Source: Cerioporus squamosus (taxonomy: Eukaryota > Basidiomycota > Agaricomycetes > Polyporales > Polyporaceae). From it: a stretch of DNA of 64,000 bases. The notes beneath the pieces were generated by a model. It did not search any database. It saw only the letters and a list, made by a program, of their open reading frames with translations, and was not told where the DNA came from. A program made the position numbers and the translations under genes. The stretch is taken from NCBI GenBank assembly GCA_022592435.1, contig JABYQS010000004.1, positions 372,001-436,000 of the forward strand. The letters run 5' to 3'. Positions 46,246 through 56,777 of this stretch are shown here, in pieces (position 1 is the first letter of the stretch; each line of letters opens with the position of its first letter).

Positions 46246-46913
46246 GAGCTATCCAGCCATGTATGCGAAAGCAAGGGAAAGTAGGATAATCATGGGGTGA
46301 TGAATGGCGTAGTCATGCAACTCACAGCTGATGTAGGACGACAAGCTAGATCGCCCGCACGAAATGGAACGCAGGGGGCTATGATAACGCAAATGAGCAA
46401 ATTACTTTGAGATGTATATATAGGACATACGAGCTTCGCGTCGTCTTCACCACGACTCTTGCACTCCTCAAGCCAGGCTTGCTGTGCTTTCTGGTGCGAT
46501 TCACGATATTCCTTGTTGGGCATTCGTATCGCATGGAGGACAATGCCAGTCGCTAAGAGAAGGATCAGCTGATGGACTTGGATGTGATGACTCGGAAGAA
46601 GTTGGGTACTTACGGCGCTCACCACGAGGCCAGTACCCCTTTACGAAGGGAACGTCTTTGAAAGCATCCGTTTGCAAGATGTCGATCGGCACCCAAGTAC
46701 TCAAATAATCTCTAGTTTCGTCATCGTACGAAAGAGGGGGAAGAGTGGTGCCAGGAGGGAAGAAGACGACCTTGCCGTGAAGGACCCAGCGATCGACAAG
46801 CTTGCCTCCCTGAGCCTTGTCCTTCAAGGTTACGCGGATGAGAGTGGGAGCGTTAAAGACCTTGCGAAGATTGAAGTAATAGGATGCGGTGTCGAGCGGG
46901 CCCATGTCCTGAC

Positions 46914-46916
46914 AAT
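46914..46916. repeat. Target site duplication AAT (left)
   Basis: AAT directly before CACTG; the matching AAT is at 49354-49356 directly after CAGTG. The duplicated site lies in the coding sequence of family copy 1. Confidence 0.8.
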
Positions 46917-47817
46917 CACTGCGTTCAGACGGGGGCTACTCGAATTCCGAGTAGGAGGGACTAGGTGGCCCGCTCGTGCTCCGATCAGTGTACCTAGTTG
47001 GGCCGTCCGAGCAGGACCTAGCAGGATTAAGTGACCGGTCTGTGAAGGTCTAGTCGGCCGTCGTGTATGCGAACTACTCCGGGTACCGTAGTAGACGGGG
47101 AGTAGATCGGAACTCAGCTTGGGGGGTTGCCAGGTACTATTTTCGTCGCTATTCTTCGGTTATTCCTTCCTTTTACTTATCATGAGAACTGGGATATAAT
47201 TGAAAATCGAAATATATGGGTATTGATTGTCGTACTACGCAAAATAACAAGTCACAACTTTTATATATAAATGTCTAACCGTCTAGCTCGACGCAGCTGG
47301 GATCTGAGAGTCAACCTATACCAGATCGCCCGCCCGTGCTATCGCGAGGAGCTGAGAGCATCTGTCAAGTACAGGAAGGTCAGGGCATGCGATGACTGAA
47401 AGGCTCAGAGACAACGAGAAGTACTTACCTGTATGCGCGGGGCCCGAGATTGCTGTAAGACCATGGAGCACGTACTGAAGTATCAGCAGCACATCGGAGA
47501 CTCGGATGACGGAGACGCACCAGCAGTCCATAAGCGCACCGAAGGCTCGGAGATGTCCTAGAAGTTGCATCAGCAACCGTGAACACACGAAAGGAGGCCG
47601 CATACACTCACCTCGCCACCTCGTATCCGGGATCTACAGCCATGTGTCTGGGTCAACGATCTCGCGATATGACGAGAGCGGACGAACTCACCTGCAGCCC
47701 AACTACTGCTTTGCCCTCACTCCTGGACCGAATATTTCGGCATCGCACTCCAACGCGGCTGACGGAGAGAGAGAGAGATCTGTTGATGGAGGTGGGAGGT
47801 GGGAGAAAGGCGACATG
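46917..47817 (+). repeat. Transposon segment L (forward)
   Basis: 901 bp, beginning with the left terminal repeat. Its exact reverse complement is 48134-49034. Towards the inner end it carries a (GA) tract and ends in GCGACATG. Confidence 0.85.
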
Positions 47818-48133
47818 TCGCATCTGTGCTGTTACGACGCTTTAAGTGCGTCGAATACTTACCCTTCGCCCAAGGCCTTCCCTCAGCCAGGACTGGGGCT
47901 GAGTACATAGTCTAGTCGGGACTGTTCAGGCCTGTGCGCTCGTACTCGGGAGCGGGAGCCAGGGCGCGTAGTCGGCGCTCCCGACTAGGTGCGGACAGAG
48001 GAATTGCTCGCAATTAGTATCCCGCCCCGGATAGCTTACCTGTTCGCTTAGCCGGACTAGGCCTAACTACCTCCGAGTGGATTCTCTAGCCAGGCCTAAT
48101 CGGATTTCGACTAGGACCCTCCTGAACGCAGTG
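47815..48133 (+). repeat. Transposon segment R, first copy
   Basis: 319 bp from ATGTCGCATC to the right terminal repeat CTGAACGCAGTG. It is repeated directly at 49035-49353 without visible difference. Confidence 0.85.
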
Positions 48134-49034
48134 CATGTCGCCTTTCTCCCACCTCCCACCTCCATCAACAGATCTCTCTCTCTCTCCGTCAGCCGCGTTG
48201 GAGTGCGATGCCGAAATATTCGGTCCAGGAGTGAGGGCAAAGCAGTAGTTGGGCTGCAGGTGAGTTCGTCCGCTCTCGTCATATCGCGAGATCGTTGACC
48301 CAGACACATGGCTGTAGATCCCGGATACGAGGTGGCGAGGTGAGTGTATGCGGCCTCCTTTCGTGTGTTCACGGTTGCTGATGCAACTTCTAGGACATCT
48401 CCGAGCCTTCGGTGCGCTTATGGACTGCTGGTGCGTCTCCGTCATCCGAGTCTCCGATGTGCTGCTGATACTTCAGTACGTGCTCCATGGTCTTACAGCA
48501 ATCTCGGGCCCCGCGCATACAGGTAAGTACTTCTCGTTGTCTCTGAGCCTTTCAGTCATCGCATGCCCTGACCTTCCTGTACTTGACAGATGCTCTCAGC
48601 TCCTCGCGATAGCACGGGCGGGCGATCTGGTATAGGTTGACTCTCAGATCCCAGCTGCGTCGAGCTAGACGGTTAGACGTTTATATATAAAAGTTGTGAC
48701 TTGTTATTTTGCGTAGTACGACAATCAATACCCATATATTTCGATTTTCAATTATATCCCAGTTCTCATGATAAGTAAAAGGAAGGAATAACCGAAGAAT
48801 AGCGACGAAAATAGTACCTGGCAACCCCCCAAGCTGAGTTCCGATCTACTCCCCGTCTACTACGGTACCCGGAGTAGTTCGCATACACGACGGCCGACTA
48901 GACCTTCACAGACCGGTCACTTAATCCTGCTAGGTCCTGCTCGGACGGCCCAACTAGGTACACTGATCGGAGCACGAGCGGGCCACCTAGTCCCTCCTAC
49001 TCGGAATTCGAGTAGCCCCCGTCTGAACGCAGTG
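48134..49034 (-). repeat. Transposon segment L, inverted copy
   Basis: Reverse complement of 46917-47817, same length. It begins CATGTCGCC directly after a CAGTG end and finishes with CTGAACGCAGTG at 49023-49034, i.e. the left transposon end pointing right. The plus strand here has intron-like GTGAGT and TTCTAG signals (48340-48395), suggesting captured host gene sequence. Confidence 0.85.
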
Positions 49035-49353
49035 ATGTCGCATCTGTGCTGTTACGACGCTTTAAGTGCGTCGAATACTTACCCTTCGCCCAAGGCCTTC
49101 CCTCAGCCAGGACTGGGGCTGAGTACATAGTCTAGTCGGGACTGTTCAGGCCTGTGCGCTCGTACTCGGGAGCGGGAGCCAGGGCGCGTAGTCGGCGCTC
49201 CCGACTAGGTGCGGACAGAGGAATTGCTCGCAATTAGTATCCCGCCCCGGATAGCTTACCTGTTCGCTTAGCCGGACTAGGCCTAACTACCTCCGAGTGG
49301 ATTCTCTAGCCAGGCCTAATCGGATTTCGACTAGGACCCTCCTGAACGCAGTG
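49035..49353 (+). repeat. Transposon segment R, second copy
   Basis: 319 bp identical to 47815-48133. It starts with ATG directly after the inner left end at 49034, the partner of the CAT at 48134-48136. Confidence 0.85.
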
Positions 49354-49467
49354 AATGGCTTTGGGGGCGCCGTATTCATACAGACAGACGCGGGTGATCT
49401 GGTCAAGGGTGAGGAGATAGCCCGACATGTAAATGTCGAACGCCTTAGGTTCCGAGGAGTCGAACAT

Positions 49468-50110
49468 GGTAGCAGGAGTCGAGCTGGATATGAGTCTCAA
49501 CATGGCTGTGAATGTAGGCGTGCGCTGTGTGGATGTGAGAGCGCGGACATGGTTTACAGACTGAGCATAAAGGGCTGATGAACCGATGAATGAGAGCCTG
49601 GTTGACCGCTTACGTATACCCGGACCATATTCAATAGGCGCTTTACCAGTCTTCCGCCCTTCCTGAAAGACTTCACAATCACGAAGAAACGCCTTTGTTG
49701 TCGATTGCGACAGTAGACTCCGCTCTCGTATACATGCTGTGAATCTGAGTTCAGTCGTAAAGTCTAAGTAATAAAGAGCCGCCATTCCTTGCTTCCTCCC
49801 CCCTGGACACTCAGTATCAACTCTCGCACCTTGATGCGGGTGAATAAGGACGTCTTGAATTGTATAGTACAGGCTCGCAGAATAACTAGAATTGATGTAA
49901 TAATACGCTGCGAATCGCGAGATTGTGAGTCCATAATGCGGAAGTCCGTCCAGCAGTACAAAACAGCGACAATCGTACAAACGTGCAGATAGAAGTGCGC
50001 CGTGACATGGGGTGCTGAGTGGCGTACACAACCTGAAGTGATGGGAGAAGCATGAGCTGACGATGAACAAGCAGACTACTCATAGCTCATCATACTGGTA
50101 GGCCATATGC
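49468..50110. other. Spacer between the two paralogous pseudogenes
   Basis: Upstream DNA of copy 1 and 3' side of copy 2. A long minus-strand open frame runs through it into copy 1, but comparison of the two copies places the start at 49467. The upstream frame is therefore probably chance. Confidence 0.45.
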
Positions 50111-50794
50111 TTAGATCGTCCATCGAACAGGAAATGAAGGGGGCTGTGGTGACCCAAATCAGGAGGTTAGCACAATGCAGTCAGAGATAAAACATACCAC
50201 ATCTGTCTTAGAGGCCTCAGCCCAGGCTGCTCGTGATTATAGGTGCTCTTCCCTATACCGAGCGTTGCGCATTCGTATCGCATGGAGGACGACACCGGTC
50301 GCTGAAACAAATCAGTGAGTTAGAGGACGTGGAGAGGAAGAGAAGTTGTGCACGGACGGCGTTCACCACGAGGCCACAGTATCTGCCCGTAGAAGAGATC
50401 ATTGGAAACTTCGTCCTTCAGGACACGCGGGGGTACCCAGGTATTCAGGTAGGCCTTGATTTCAGGGTCGTCGTATCGAAGATCGGGAGGCATGGTGCCG
50501 GGAGGGAAGAAAACGACCGCGGCAGTAAGGAGCCAACGTTCATCCATCTTGCCTTCCTGGTCTTTGTAGCGTACGAGGACGAGAGAAGGGGCTTCGACGG
50601 CGAAGCGACGCTGGAGGTAATAACACGCGGTGTCGACCGGACCCATATCGTCGATGATGGATTGGCTGGCCCCGTACGCCCGCAGACAGAGGGCGGGCAA
50701 TCATCTCGCGGGTGAGGAAGTAGCCTGCGACGCAGATGTCGAACTTCTCCTTCGCTTTCGGTGGCTGCACGGGCTCAGACACGATGTTTTGCAT
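50111..50794 (-). pseudogene. Family copy 2, inactivated by a nonsense codon and a frameshift
   Basis: Paralogue of the split gene. The first exon runs from the ATG at 50794 (MQNIVSEPVQPPKAKEKFDIC, VAGYFLTREMIAR), through a one-base slip in a C run near 50684-50690, into CLRAYGASQSIIDDMGPVDTACYYLQ, VVFFPPGTMPPDLRYDDPE and WPRGER. The intron ends at 50302. Exon 2 (from 50301) reads ATGVVLHAIRMRNARYREEHL and then hits TAA at 50237-50239, where copy 1 continues for about 25 residues. A third exon ending PPSFPVRWTI with its own stop at 50111-50113 is still recognisable. Function of the family is unknown; it looks basidiomycete-specific. Confidence 0.8.
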
Positions 50795-51063
50795 GATGGT
50801 GGGAGTCAAGTCTCGTTGCGAACGCCAACATCGTCGGCCGGAACCTCCTCCAGCATTGACTCTCGCAAAGCGCTTTGCAATTGATCGCACATCCTTGGCA
50901 TGTAGGTCTATCAACGTATTCATACCGAGAGGTGAACTGAAAGCGAGGCAAACTTCAATTACATGTGCACAAAACGACGTAGAGATACATTGCAGATGAC
51001 ACAGCAGCAGTCCGAGCCCGAAAACGAGATAACTAACTTCGTACACCTCCAAGTTCACGCACG

Positions 51064-53046
51064 CTACCGCCCAGTCTTGATGATGCCGGCGTTGATGAGC
51101 TTCATGATATTTTGGCGGACGGCTGGGTTCTTCATGTGGTCCTGCAGCGCCGCCGGGTTAGCCTGCGCCTGCTGCAGAATCGACTGCATGATCGGGTCGC
51201 CCATAATCCTCTGCGAAGAGCATTGTCAGTACAAAGCCCCAGTGCTGACGCGAGACAAGCAGTACGTACCGCGACCTCGGGGTCCCGCATCGCCCGCTGG
51301 AGCGTCTCCTCCTCACTCTCGCCCTCACGCTGCGACAGTATCGCTTGCTGACACTTGTACATCTGCTCCTGGATCTCCTTTGTATGCTTCTTGTCCTCAT
51401 CGATATCCGCCGCCTGCTGCAGCGCCTCGATCGCCTTCGTGTAGTCGCGCATCGCGAACAGGACGTGGCTCTTGCGGATGTACGCCTTCACGAACTTGGG
51501 GTCGACCTTGATCGCCTCCTCCGCGTCTTTGAGCGCCTCGGGCAGCGCCGCGAGCTTCGTGTACGCGTTCGCGCGGTTGTTGTACCCGCGCGGGTCCTGC
51601 GGGTCGCGCTTGATCGCCTCCGTGTACGCCTTCACCGCGCCCGCAAAGTCGCCCTTCTTGAAGAGCGCGTTGCCCTCCTCGCGAGCCGCGGTCGCCTTCT
51701 CCGGGTCGATGTACTCGAGGCGCGCCTTCTCGGCCGCTTCACGCTCGGCGGCACGCAGCTTGTTGAGGATGTCGGGTGTGCGGTGTTCGGTGAGCGACTT
51801 CTGGAAGAACTTGATCGCGGTGGTAAGGTCGCCTTTGCGCTGGTGCGCACTGCCGATGCGGCCGTAGGCCTTTGCGATGAGCTTGAAGTCGGCGCGGATC
51901 TATGACAAGTGTTGTCAGATAGGTTCCGGCATCCGGCATCCACAGCGGGAAGCGTACCTCACGACCCTCTTCGACAGCCTTCTCGCAGGTCTTGATACAC
52001 TCGTCGTAGTCTCCCTTCTCGAAGTACGCGGCTGCAGCGGGATATTAGGCCACTGCATCCCTTTCCCGAGCAGGGTATAACTCACCAGCAAGGTTGGTCA
52101 GGAAGGTGATATCCTTCGGGTATGTATCCCATGCCTTCTGGAAGTGGGCGATGGCGTTGTCGAAGTCGCGTGTCTTGTACGCCTCCGCACCGAGCTTCTT
52201 CTCCTCTTCGGCCTCCTTCTTCTTCGCCGCCTCCTCCTCGTCCAGCATCTCCACATCTTCATCCTTGGCAGGCGCAGGTTCTGGCTGGGACGACTTGGAT
52301 GACGAGGCGGCGGGTTGAGGGGGAGGTGATGTAGGCGGGCTCGACGCATCGGCCCTGCTCACGCCAGGCGGGAGCTCGTCCGAGCCCTCCTCGCGCGTGA
52401 AGCCCTGCATATCGAGGCCCATGAGCGCGCCGAGGACGTCGATCATGCGCGGGTCGGACTGGAGCGCGCTCTCCGCCGCCTTGGGGTTCTGCTGGAAGAA
52501 CTGCAGCTTCTGCACGAAGGACGGGTCCGCGAGATGCTTGGACGTGCGCGGGTTCTGAGCGAGCTTCGCAAACAGGTCTGGGCTGCTGAACAGCTTTGCG
52601 AGGCCGAACGCCTCTGCGCCCTCGCCCCGCTCGTCGGCCTGCTTCGCGTCTACGACCTCCTTGAGGCCTTTCCGGAGCACCGGGCTGTCTTCGATCTTGA
52701 GACCCGTCTCGTACGCCTCGATGGCTTCGTCGTATCTCCGCTGCCCGTGCAGAGCCGCACCCTTCCGTGCGTAGCCCTTCGACCACGTCGGGTTGATTTT
52801 GATGCACTACAAAGCTGATGTGAGTGGCTGCACTTCCCGCGCGAGGTTGTCTGAAGTACGCACCTGCTCAGCATCCTCGAGCGCACTAGCCCACTGCCGC
52901 TTTCCTGCCTTCGCTGCACTGCGGTTCGACCAGAGGACGAAGTTCTCGGGGTCGAGCTCAAGGGCTTGGGAGAAGAACTCGATGGCCTTGTCGTAGTCCT
53001 TGGCCTGGAATGCCTTGTTTCCCTGGTCCTTCAGGGCGTCGGCCAT
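51064..53046 (-). CDS. STI1: Hsp70/Hsp90 co-chaperone STI1 (Hop)
   Basis: Five exons: 52864..53046, 52086..52806, 51958..52031, 51270..51899, 51064..51210; 584 residues. STI1 links Hsp70 and Hsp90 and hands over client proteins. The order is canonical. TPR1 comes first (MADALKDQGNKAFQAKDYDKAIEFFSQALELDP...NRSAAKAGKRQ), then a DP1 domain (FGLAKLFSSPDLFAKLAQNPRTSKHLADPSF) and an acidic Ser/Pro linker. Two further TPR blocks follow (EKKLGAEAYKTRDFDNAIAHFQKAW; AREEGNALFKKGDFAGAVKAYTEAIKRDP, NNRANAYTKL), and the C-terminal DP2 ends IMKLINAGIIKTGR. Length matches yeast STI1 (589). A four-unit heat-shock element lies 141 bp upstream of the ATG, consistent with heat-induced expression. Confidence 0.97.
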
Positions 53047-53186
53047 AGTCGTCGTGAGGGAAAAGGTGGATTACGGGAAAGTATACGGGAGTAGTGACTA
53101 GGTGTTGAATGGAATCGCTGCTGCACTGGGCAGCCCATGTAGACTTTTATCATCTTCGAGGCGTCCGACACAGTTGCAAGAGACAA

Positions 53187-53204
53187 GAAGGTTCCAGAAG
53201 TTTC
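53187..53204 (-). promoter_or_regulatory. Heat-shock element (four alternating GAA/TTC units) of STI1
   Basis: Reads GAA-gg-TTC-ca-GAA-gt-TTC, four perfectly spaced nGAAn/nTTCn units, the binding sequence of trimeric Hsf1. It sits 141 bp before the STI1 start codon and in no other gene's likely promoter, since the neighbouring gene ends at 53679. Confidence 0.85.
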
Positions 53205-53678
53205 ACCATTCGTCCCCCCGCTTTTGGACATCTCAGCACTTATCGGCACTTATCAATATCGTTATGATGCTTACGGTGACAGAAATCACTACTTATGTTC
53301 TCGCACGCAAGGCGTTCGACAGCTTGAAGCCGTAAGCCTTGACGAGTGGCAGGAAGGAATCCGGATATGAACGCAGTGTATACACAGAACGAGAGAACCA
53401 GTGAGACCGAGACCTTGCGATAGAAGTACATGTACATGACCAGAAAACGAGCACAGAGCAATATGCGAGCACGAAAACCAGGAGGCTGTTCTTCCAAGAT
53501 GCGACTAAATACCGTACCGATGCATAGAATATAAAAGATGGTGACGCAGAACCAGATCCGTAAGTAAGCAGGAACACTGTCCCCTCCCTGAGCTGAGGTC
53601 CGCTACTCGAGTTTCCTCTCCCCAGCACCCCGAGGCGTGATGTTTTCAAGAGAACGGGCCACTCGCCCCTACGCCTCA
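53205..53678. other. Rest of STI1 upstream region and 3' side of the regulator gene
   Basis: No gene-like feature seen on either strand. Confidence 0.45.
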
Positions 53679-56600
53679 TCAGTGCGGCGGACCAGGTACC
53701 ATCCCTGCAAAGCTATCAGGACGCTGCATGACGTCCACGAACTGGTTCCACTCCGACAGCCCAAAGCCAATCGACGCACCCCACATCGAGCTCTCGTCCG
53801 CCGGGTGGACGTACGCGAGCTCGTGCCCGTCGCGGTACATAGGCTGGTGGTGCGGCGGCGGTGGGTGCATGGCCTCCGCCTGCTGCGCCTGATAGCGAGC
53901 CATCGGGTACGACTGGCCCGAGACGGCAGTCGGTGAATAGTGTGCTGGCTGTGGTGGGTGAGCCGCGTTGGTGTGCGGCTGCGCGTGTGCCTGGGACATA
54001 GAGCCTGTGCGATGAGGAGTGTATGCAGTAGCGTGGCCTTGATGTGCGGAATGAGTAGGATAATGTTGGCTGTTGAGTTCAGCCTGGGACTGCGAAGTCC
54101 AACGCGTCGCCGATATCGGCGCCTGCGTAGGTTGAGGTGGGGGAGCAGACTGAGCATGCTGGTGCTGAGGAGCAGCTGTGGCAGCCTGACGGTGCACAAC
54201 CTCCGAGTGGCCTTGGTACGTGCCGTGGTTCGCCTGCGCCATGGCCTGCAGAGCGCCGTCGTATCTGTTGTATCCAGGAGAGTCCGCCGATCTCGAGTAG
54301 GGCGCGTCCTGGTATGGGAATGCGAGCGTCCGAACGAGGCTGAGTACCTGGGCCTTCTTGCGCTCGCGCTCGTCCCGCGAATCTTCCAGGAGCTCGTCCG
54401 AGTAGAGCGGGGCAAGCGCCTGAAGGATCGTCAGCGCCTTGTCCGCCACCGGCATCCAACGACTCTGCTCCAAAGAAGCAGTCGCCTTGCGGATGTTCTC
54501 TCGGAAGAGACTTGCGGCGGGCTGATCCGGCTTCGTGATCAACTGGAAGGAGAAGAACATCGCCGCGGAGAAGACGTGGAAGGGGCCCCAGTTCATGTGT
54601 CCCGGGACCGCGAGCGCAGTGTTGGAGAGGAAGTCAGGTCGCGTCTGGCCGACAAGCGCGATGAGTTGCGATGCAGCGCTGACAGCGATCTCCAAACTAT
54701 CGGGGACCTTGGCGTATGGTCTGTGAAGGGTGAAGCGGATGTGGTGGTATGCGGTGCGGATGATCACGCTCTGCACACCGAGTCGGCGCACGGATGTAAT
54801 GGGACTAGCGAGACTGCGCGCTATGCGGTATTCGTCGAGATCGAGCTCTTCTGGGAGCGCTGCATACCACTCGGATAGAAGCCTGTCCCTCTCCTGCACG
54901 GACGCGTAAGGCACCGCGCGAAAGGAGACCGCGTCGTCCATTATATCGCCGAGGATGTACGCCAGCTTGAACAGCGCGAGGTTAGGCAGGTACAGCCGTG
55001 CCGACTTGTCGATGCCAATCCCACTGCAGCTAGGCAGCTGTGTGTTGAAGTGATGGGACGCGATTGCCAGTGGACGCCCGAACATGAATCCCTGCCATCG
55101 CTCGAGGAGGATGATGTGCCACCATGCCCAGCGTCTCCGCTCTGCAACGCTCTTCTCGAACCGGGTTGAGCCTGGATCGCGATGGAGACCCATCGCGGTC
55201 CCGATCGTGACCAACTCCCCACGAACACTCCATGTCTCCTCGGGGTCCTCTTTTGCAAAGGTGAGGTAGTGGCAGCGGACGAGGAGCAGCTCGACAAGTT
55301 CAAGGGAATATGACCTGCCCGGGCTGATGGAGTCTCTTCGGTGCCGATCGAGTGCGATACGCATGATGCCATAACACTTGGCACCGAGTTCCTCGCAAGT
55401 GTCGGACATGCCAGAGAGCAGGGCGTGGCGCGGGGGAAGGTAGCGCGCCGCAAGGGCGATCAGAACGCAGACGGTAGCGAGGATGAGGCGATCACCATGC
55501 TTGCCGTTCTTGTAGCGCTCCCAGCCCGCGAGGAGTGTCGGCTCGTTGACGTGACGGTATACCCAGTTGCAGTACTCGAAGTAGTACTGAATCAGGCCGT
55601 CGATGGTAGGAACCTGTGGCAACTGGAGATGAGGTCGTGATCCCATTCGCCCGTGGATCCGTGATCGACGCCTTCCGTCAAGGCGTGCGATGGGGATGCG
55701 GGGGTAGTGGGGGTGACATTGCGTCCATTTTGGTCGTCATCACGCTCAGACGTCTAAATCGATAGACTCAGGATGCCAACGAAGCGGAAGAGACAAAATC
55801 AAACTTACATTAATCAGGTGCGACGCAGCACTGGTGGGTCCGGCATATAAACCGCCTGATGCCTGCTGGCCGAGCATCCCTGGGGCGCTGCCCATGTCCA
55901 CATCCACATCCTCGACCTCGACTGCCCTCTTCTCATCTTGTGGGGTGCCCTCTGTGTCTGGACTGAGAGGGCGAGATGACGACGTGTGGTCATAAGGGGC
56001 CGGTTGGGATGAATATGAGCTGCGGCGGAGGGCTTCGGCAGACTGGGAGTAGGGATGGGGAGGGTGACGGGGGACGGTTTGCGGATATACATGAGCTTCG
56101 AGAAGAGCAAGTGACTGCCGTATCTTTGCGAACTCTGCGCCGGGATCGGTGAGGGGACGGCTGATCGAGGTTTGACGAAGACGGAGATGAGTCCGATTTG
56201 CAGAAGACTGACGGCGAAGGGACAGACGATGAACACGCACCTCTGATCGGGGGCCCCTCGGAACTGCAGGATCGCCCTCTTGACCTTGGTAGCACAGCGC
56301 GGTGGTGCCTGCGCATGCCAGAAGAGGTAAGCGTCGGTGGACGTGGTCGACGACGAGCGGGAGACACGGACCTCTGAGCACACAGGACGAGCACGGCCGG
56401 TTCCTGCAAATCCGAGGACAGCGAGGAGATTGAAGTTAGCCAAGCGGATTTCCGAGGAGAGGGCCCCGGGCTGCTCCCTGGGCGAACAGACACGGCCACC
56501 GCCTGGAGCAACGCGAGGATTTGGCTACGGCCGCGAAGACGCACCTGTCGCACTTGAGTTTGCTGTTCCTGCACGGCTCGCAGTTGATGGCCTTCCGCGC

Positions 56601-56777
56601 CCGCTTTGGGGGCGGGCGCGCATCGGGACCTCCGTTGTCCGCAGAATCGGCGGTGCCATTCGCGCCTGGCGAACGCACCCGCACCTGCTTCGTCCTGGGT
56701 GCCGATCCAGAGCTAGAGCCGGACGCCGCGACCGTGGACAGATGGCCGTTCGAGCTCCCGGCCTGTGTTGCGGGCAT
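53679..56777 (-). CDS. Zn2Cys6 fungal transcription factor with fungal_trans domain
   Basis: Five exons: 56545..56777, 56372..56403, 56241..56308, 55809..56123, 53679..55753; about 907 residues if one missing base is assumed, or 889 with a further intron. The binuclear zinc cluster is assembled from three exons: INCEPCRNSKLKCDR, NRPCSSCVLRG and TTALCYQG, six cysteines. A short leucine/isoleucine helix (IRQSLALLEAHVYP) follows as dimerisation element. The fungal_trans middle domain starts IDGLIQYYFEYCNWVYRHVNEPTLL and includes VELLLVRCHYL, WSVRGELVTIGTAMGLHRDPGS, RRRWAWWHIILLERW and FGRPLAI. The C-terminus is rich in His/Gln/Pro/Ser (activation-type). Before PTIDGLIQYY the frame jumps: either one base is missing near 55625-55628 (giving HDLISQLPQVPT), or a weak GTCGAT...CACAG intron 55614-55669 is used. 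The 117-nt intron 56124-56240 is a multiple of three and less certain. The start at 56777 is the first in-frame ATG. Confidence 0.87.

Larger units (their letters stand above)
46917..49353. mobile_element. Non-autonomous CACTA/EnSpm-like DNA transposon, rearranged double copy
   Basis: Outer ends are CACTGCGTTCAG at 46917 and its complement CTGAACGCAGTG ending at 49353 (12-bp terminal inverted repeat). They are flanked by a 3-bp duplication AAT (46914-46916 and 49354-49356). Subterminal DNA on both sides is full of short CTAGTCGG/CGACTAGG-type motifs. CACTR ends, 3-bp target duplication and subterminal repeats are hallmarks of the CACTA superfamily. A simple copy would be 1217 bp (46917-48133). 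What follows is an inverted copy of its first 901 bp and then a direct copy of its last 319 bp. No transposase frame exists, so it needs an autonomous relative elsewhere. Copies are identical wherever I compared them, indicating recent origin. Confidence 0.85.
46346..49467 (-). pseudogene. Family copy 1, split by the transposon
   Basis: A gene of unknown family. The 5' part lies right of the transposon (49357-49467: MFDSSEPKAFDIYMSGYLL...CLYEYGAPKAI). The rest lies left of it: 46614-46913 (DMGPLDTASYYFN..., VVFFPPGTTLPPLSYDDE, WVPIDILQTDAFKDVPFVKGYWPRGER), 46431-46552 (ATGIVLHAIRMPNKEYRESH...) and 46346-46378 (PPAFHFVRAI, stop). Introns at 46553-46613 and 46379-46430 are still good. Between the transposon's target site and DMGP the frame is off by one base. 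Compared with copy 2 (50111-50794) it keeps the longer open frame, so it was probably the last functional copy before the insertion. Confidence 0.8.

Noticed and set aside
47506..47910. Open frames of 134 and 119 codons inside the transposon copies
   Set aside because: Identical in both copies because the DNA is identical; no transposase or other domain, and the frame crosses terminal-type repeats.
46917..49034. Reading 46917-49034 as a fold-back transposon with 0.9-kb terminal inverted repeats
   Set aside because: It fits the inverted L segments but leaves the second R copy, its CAGTG end, the outer AAT duplication and the inner CAT/ATG duplication unexplained. The CACTA rearrangement explains all of them.
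49306..50070. 254-codon minus-strand open frame
   Set aside because: Only its end (49354-49467) matches the paralogue; the upstream part has no similarity to copy 2 and the frame runs into transposon DNA.
54079..54878. Long plus-strand open frames opposite the regulator gene
   Set aside because: Shadow frames of a GC-rich coding strand; the minus strand carries the clear zinc-cluster regulator.
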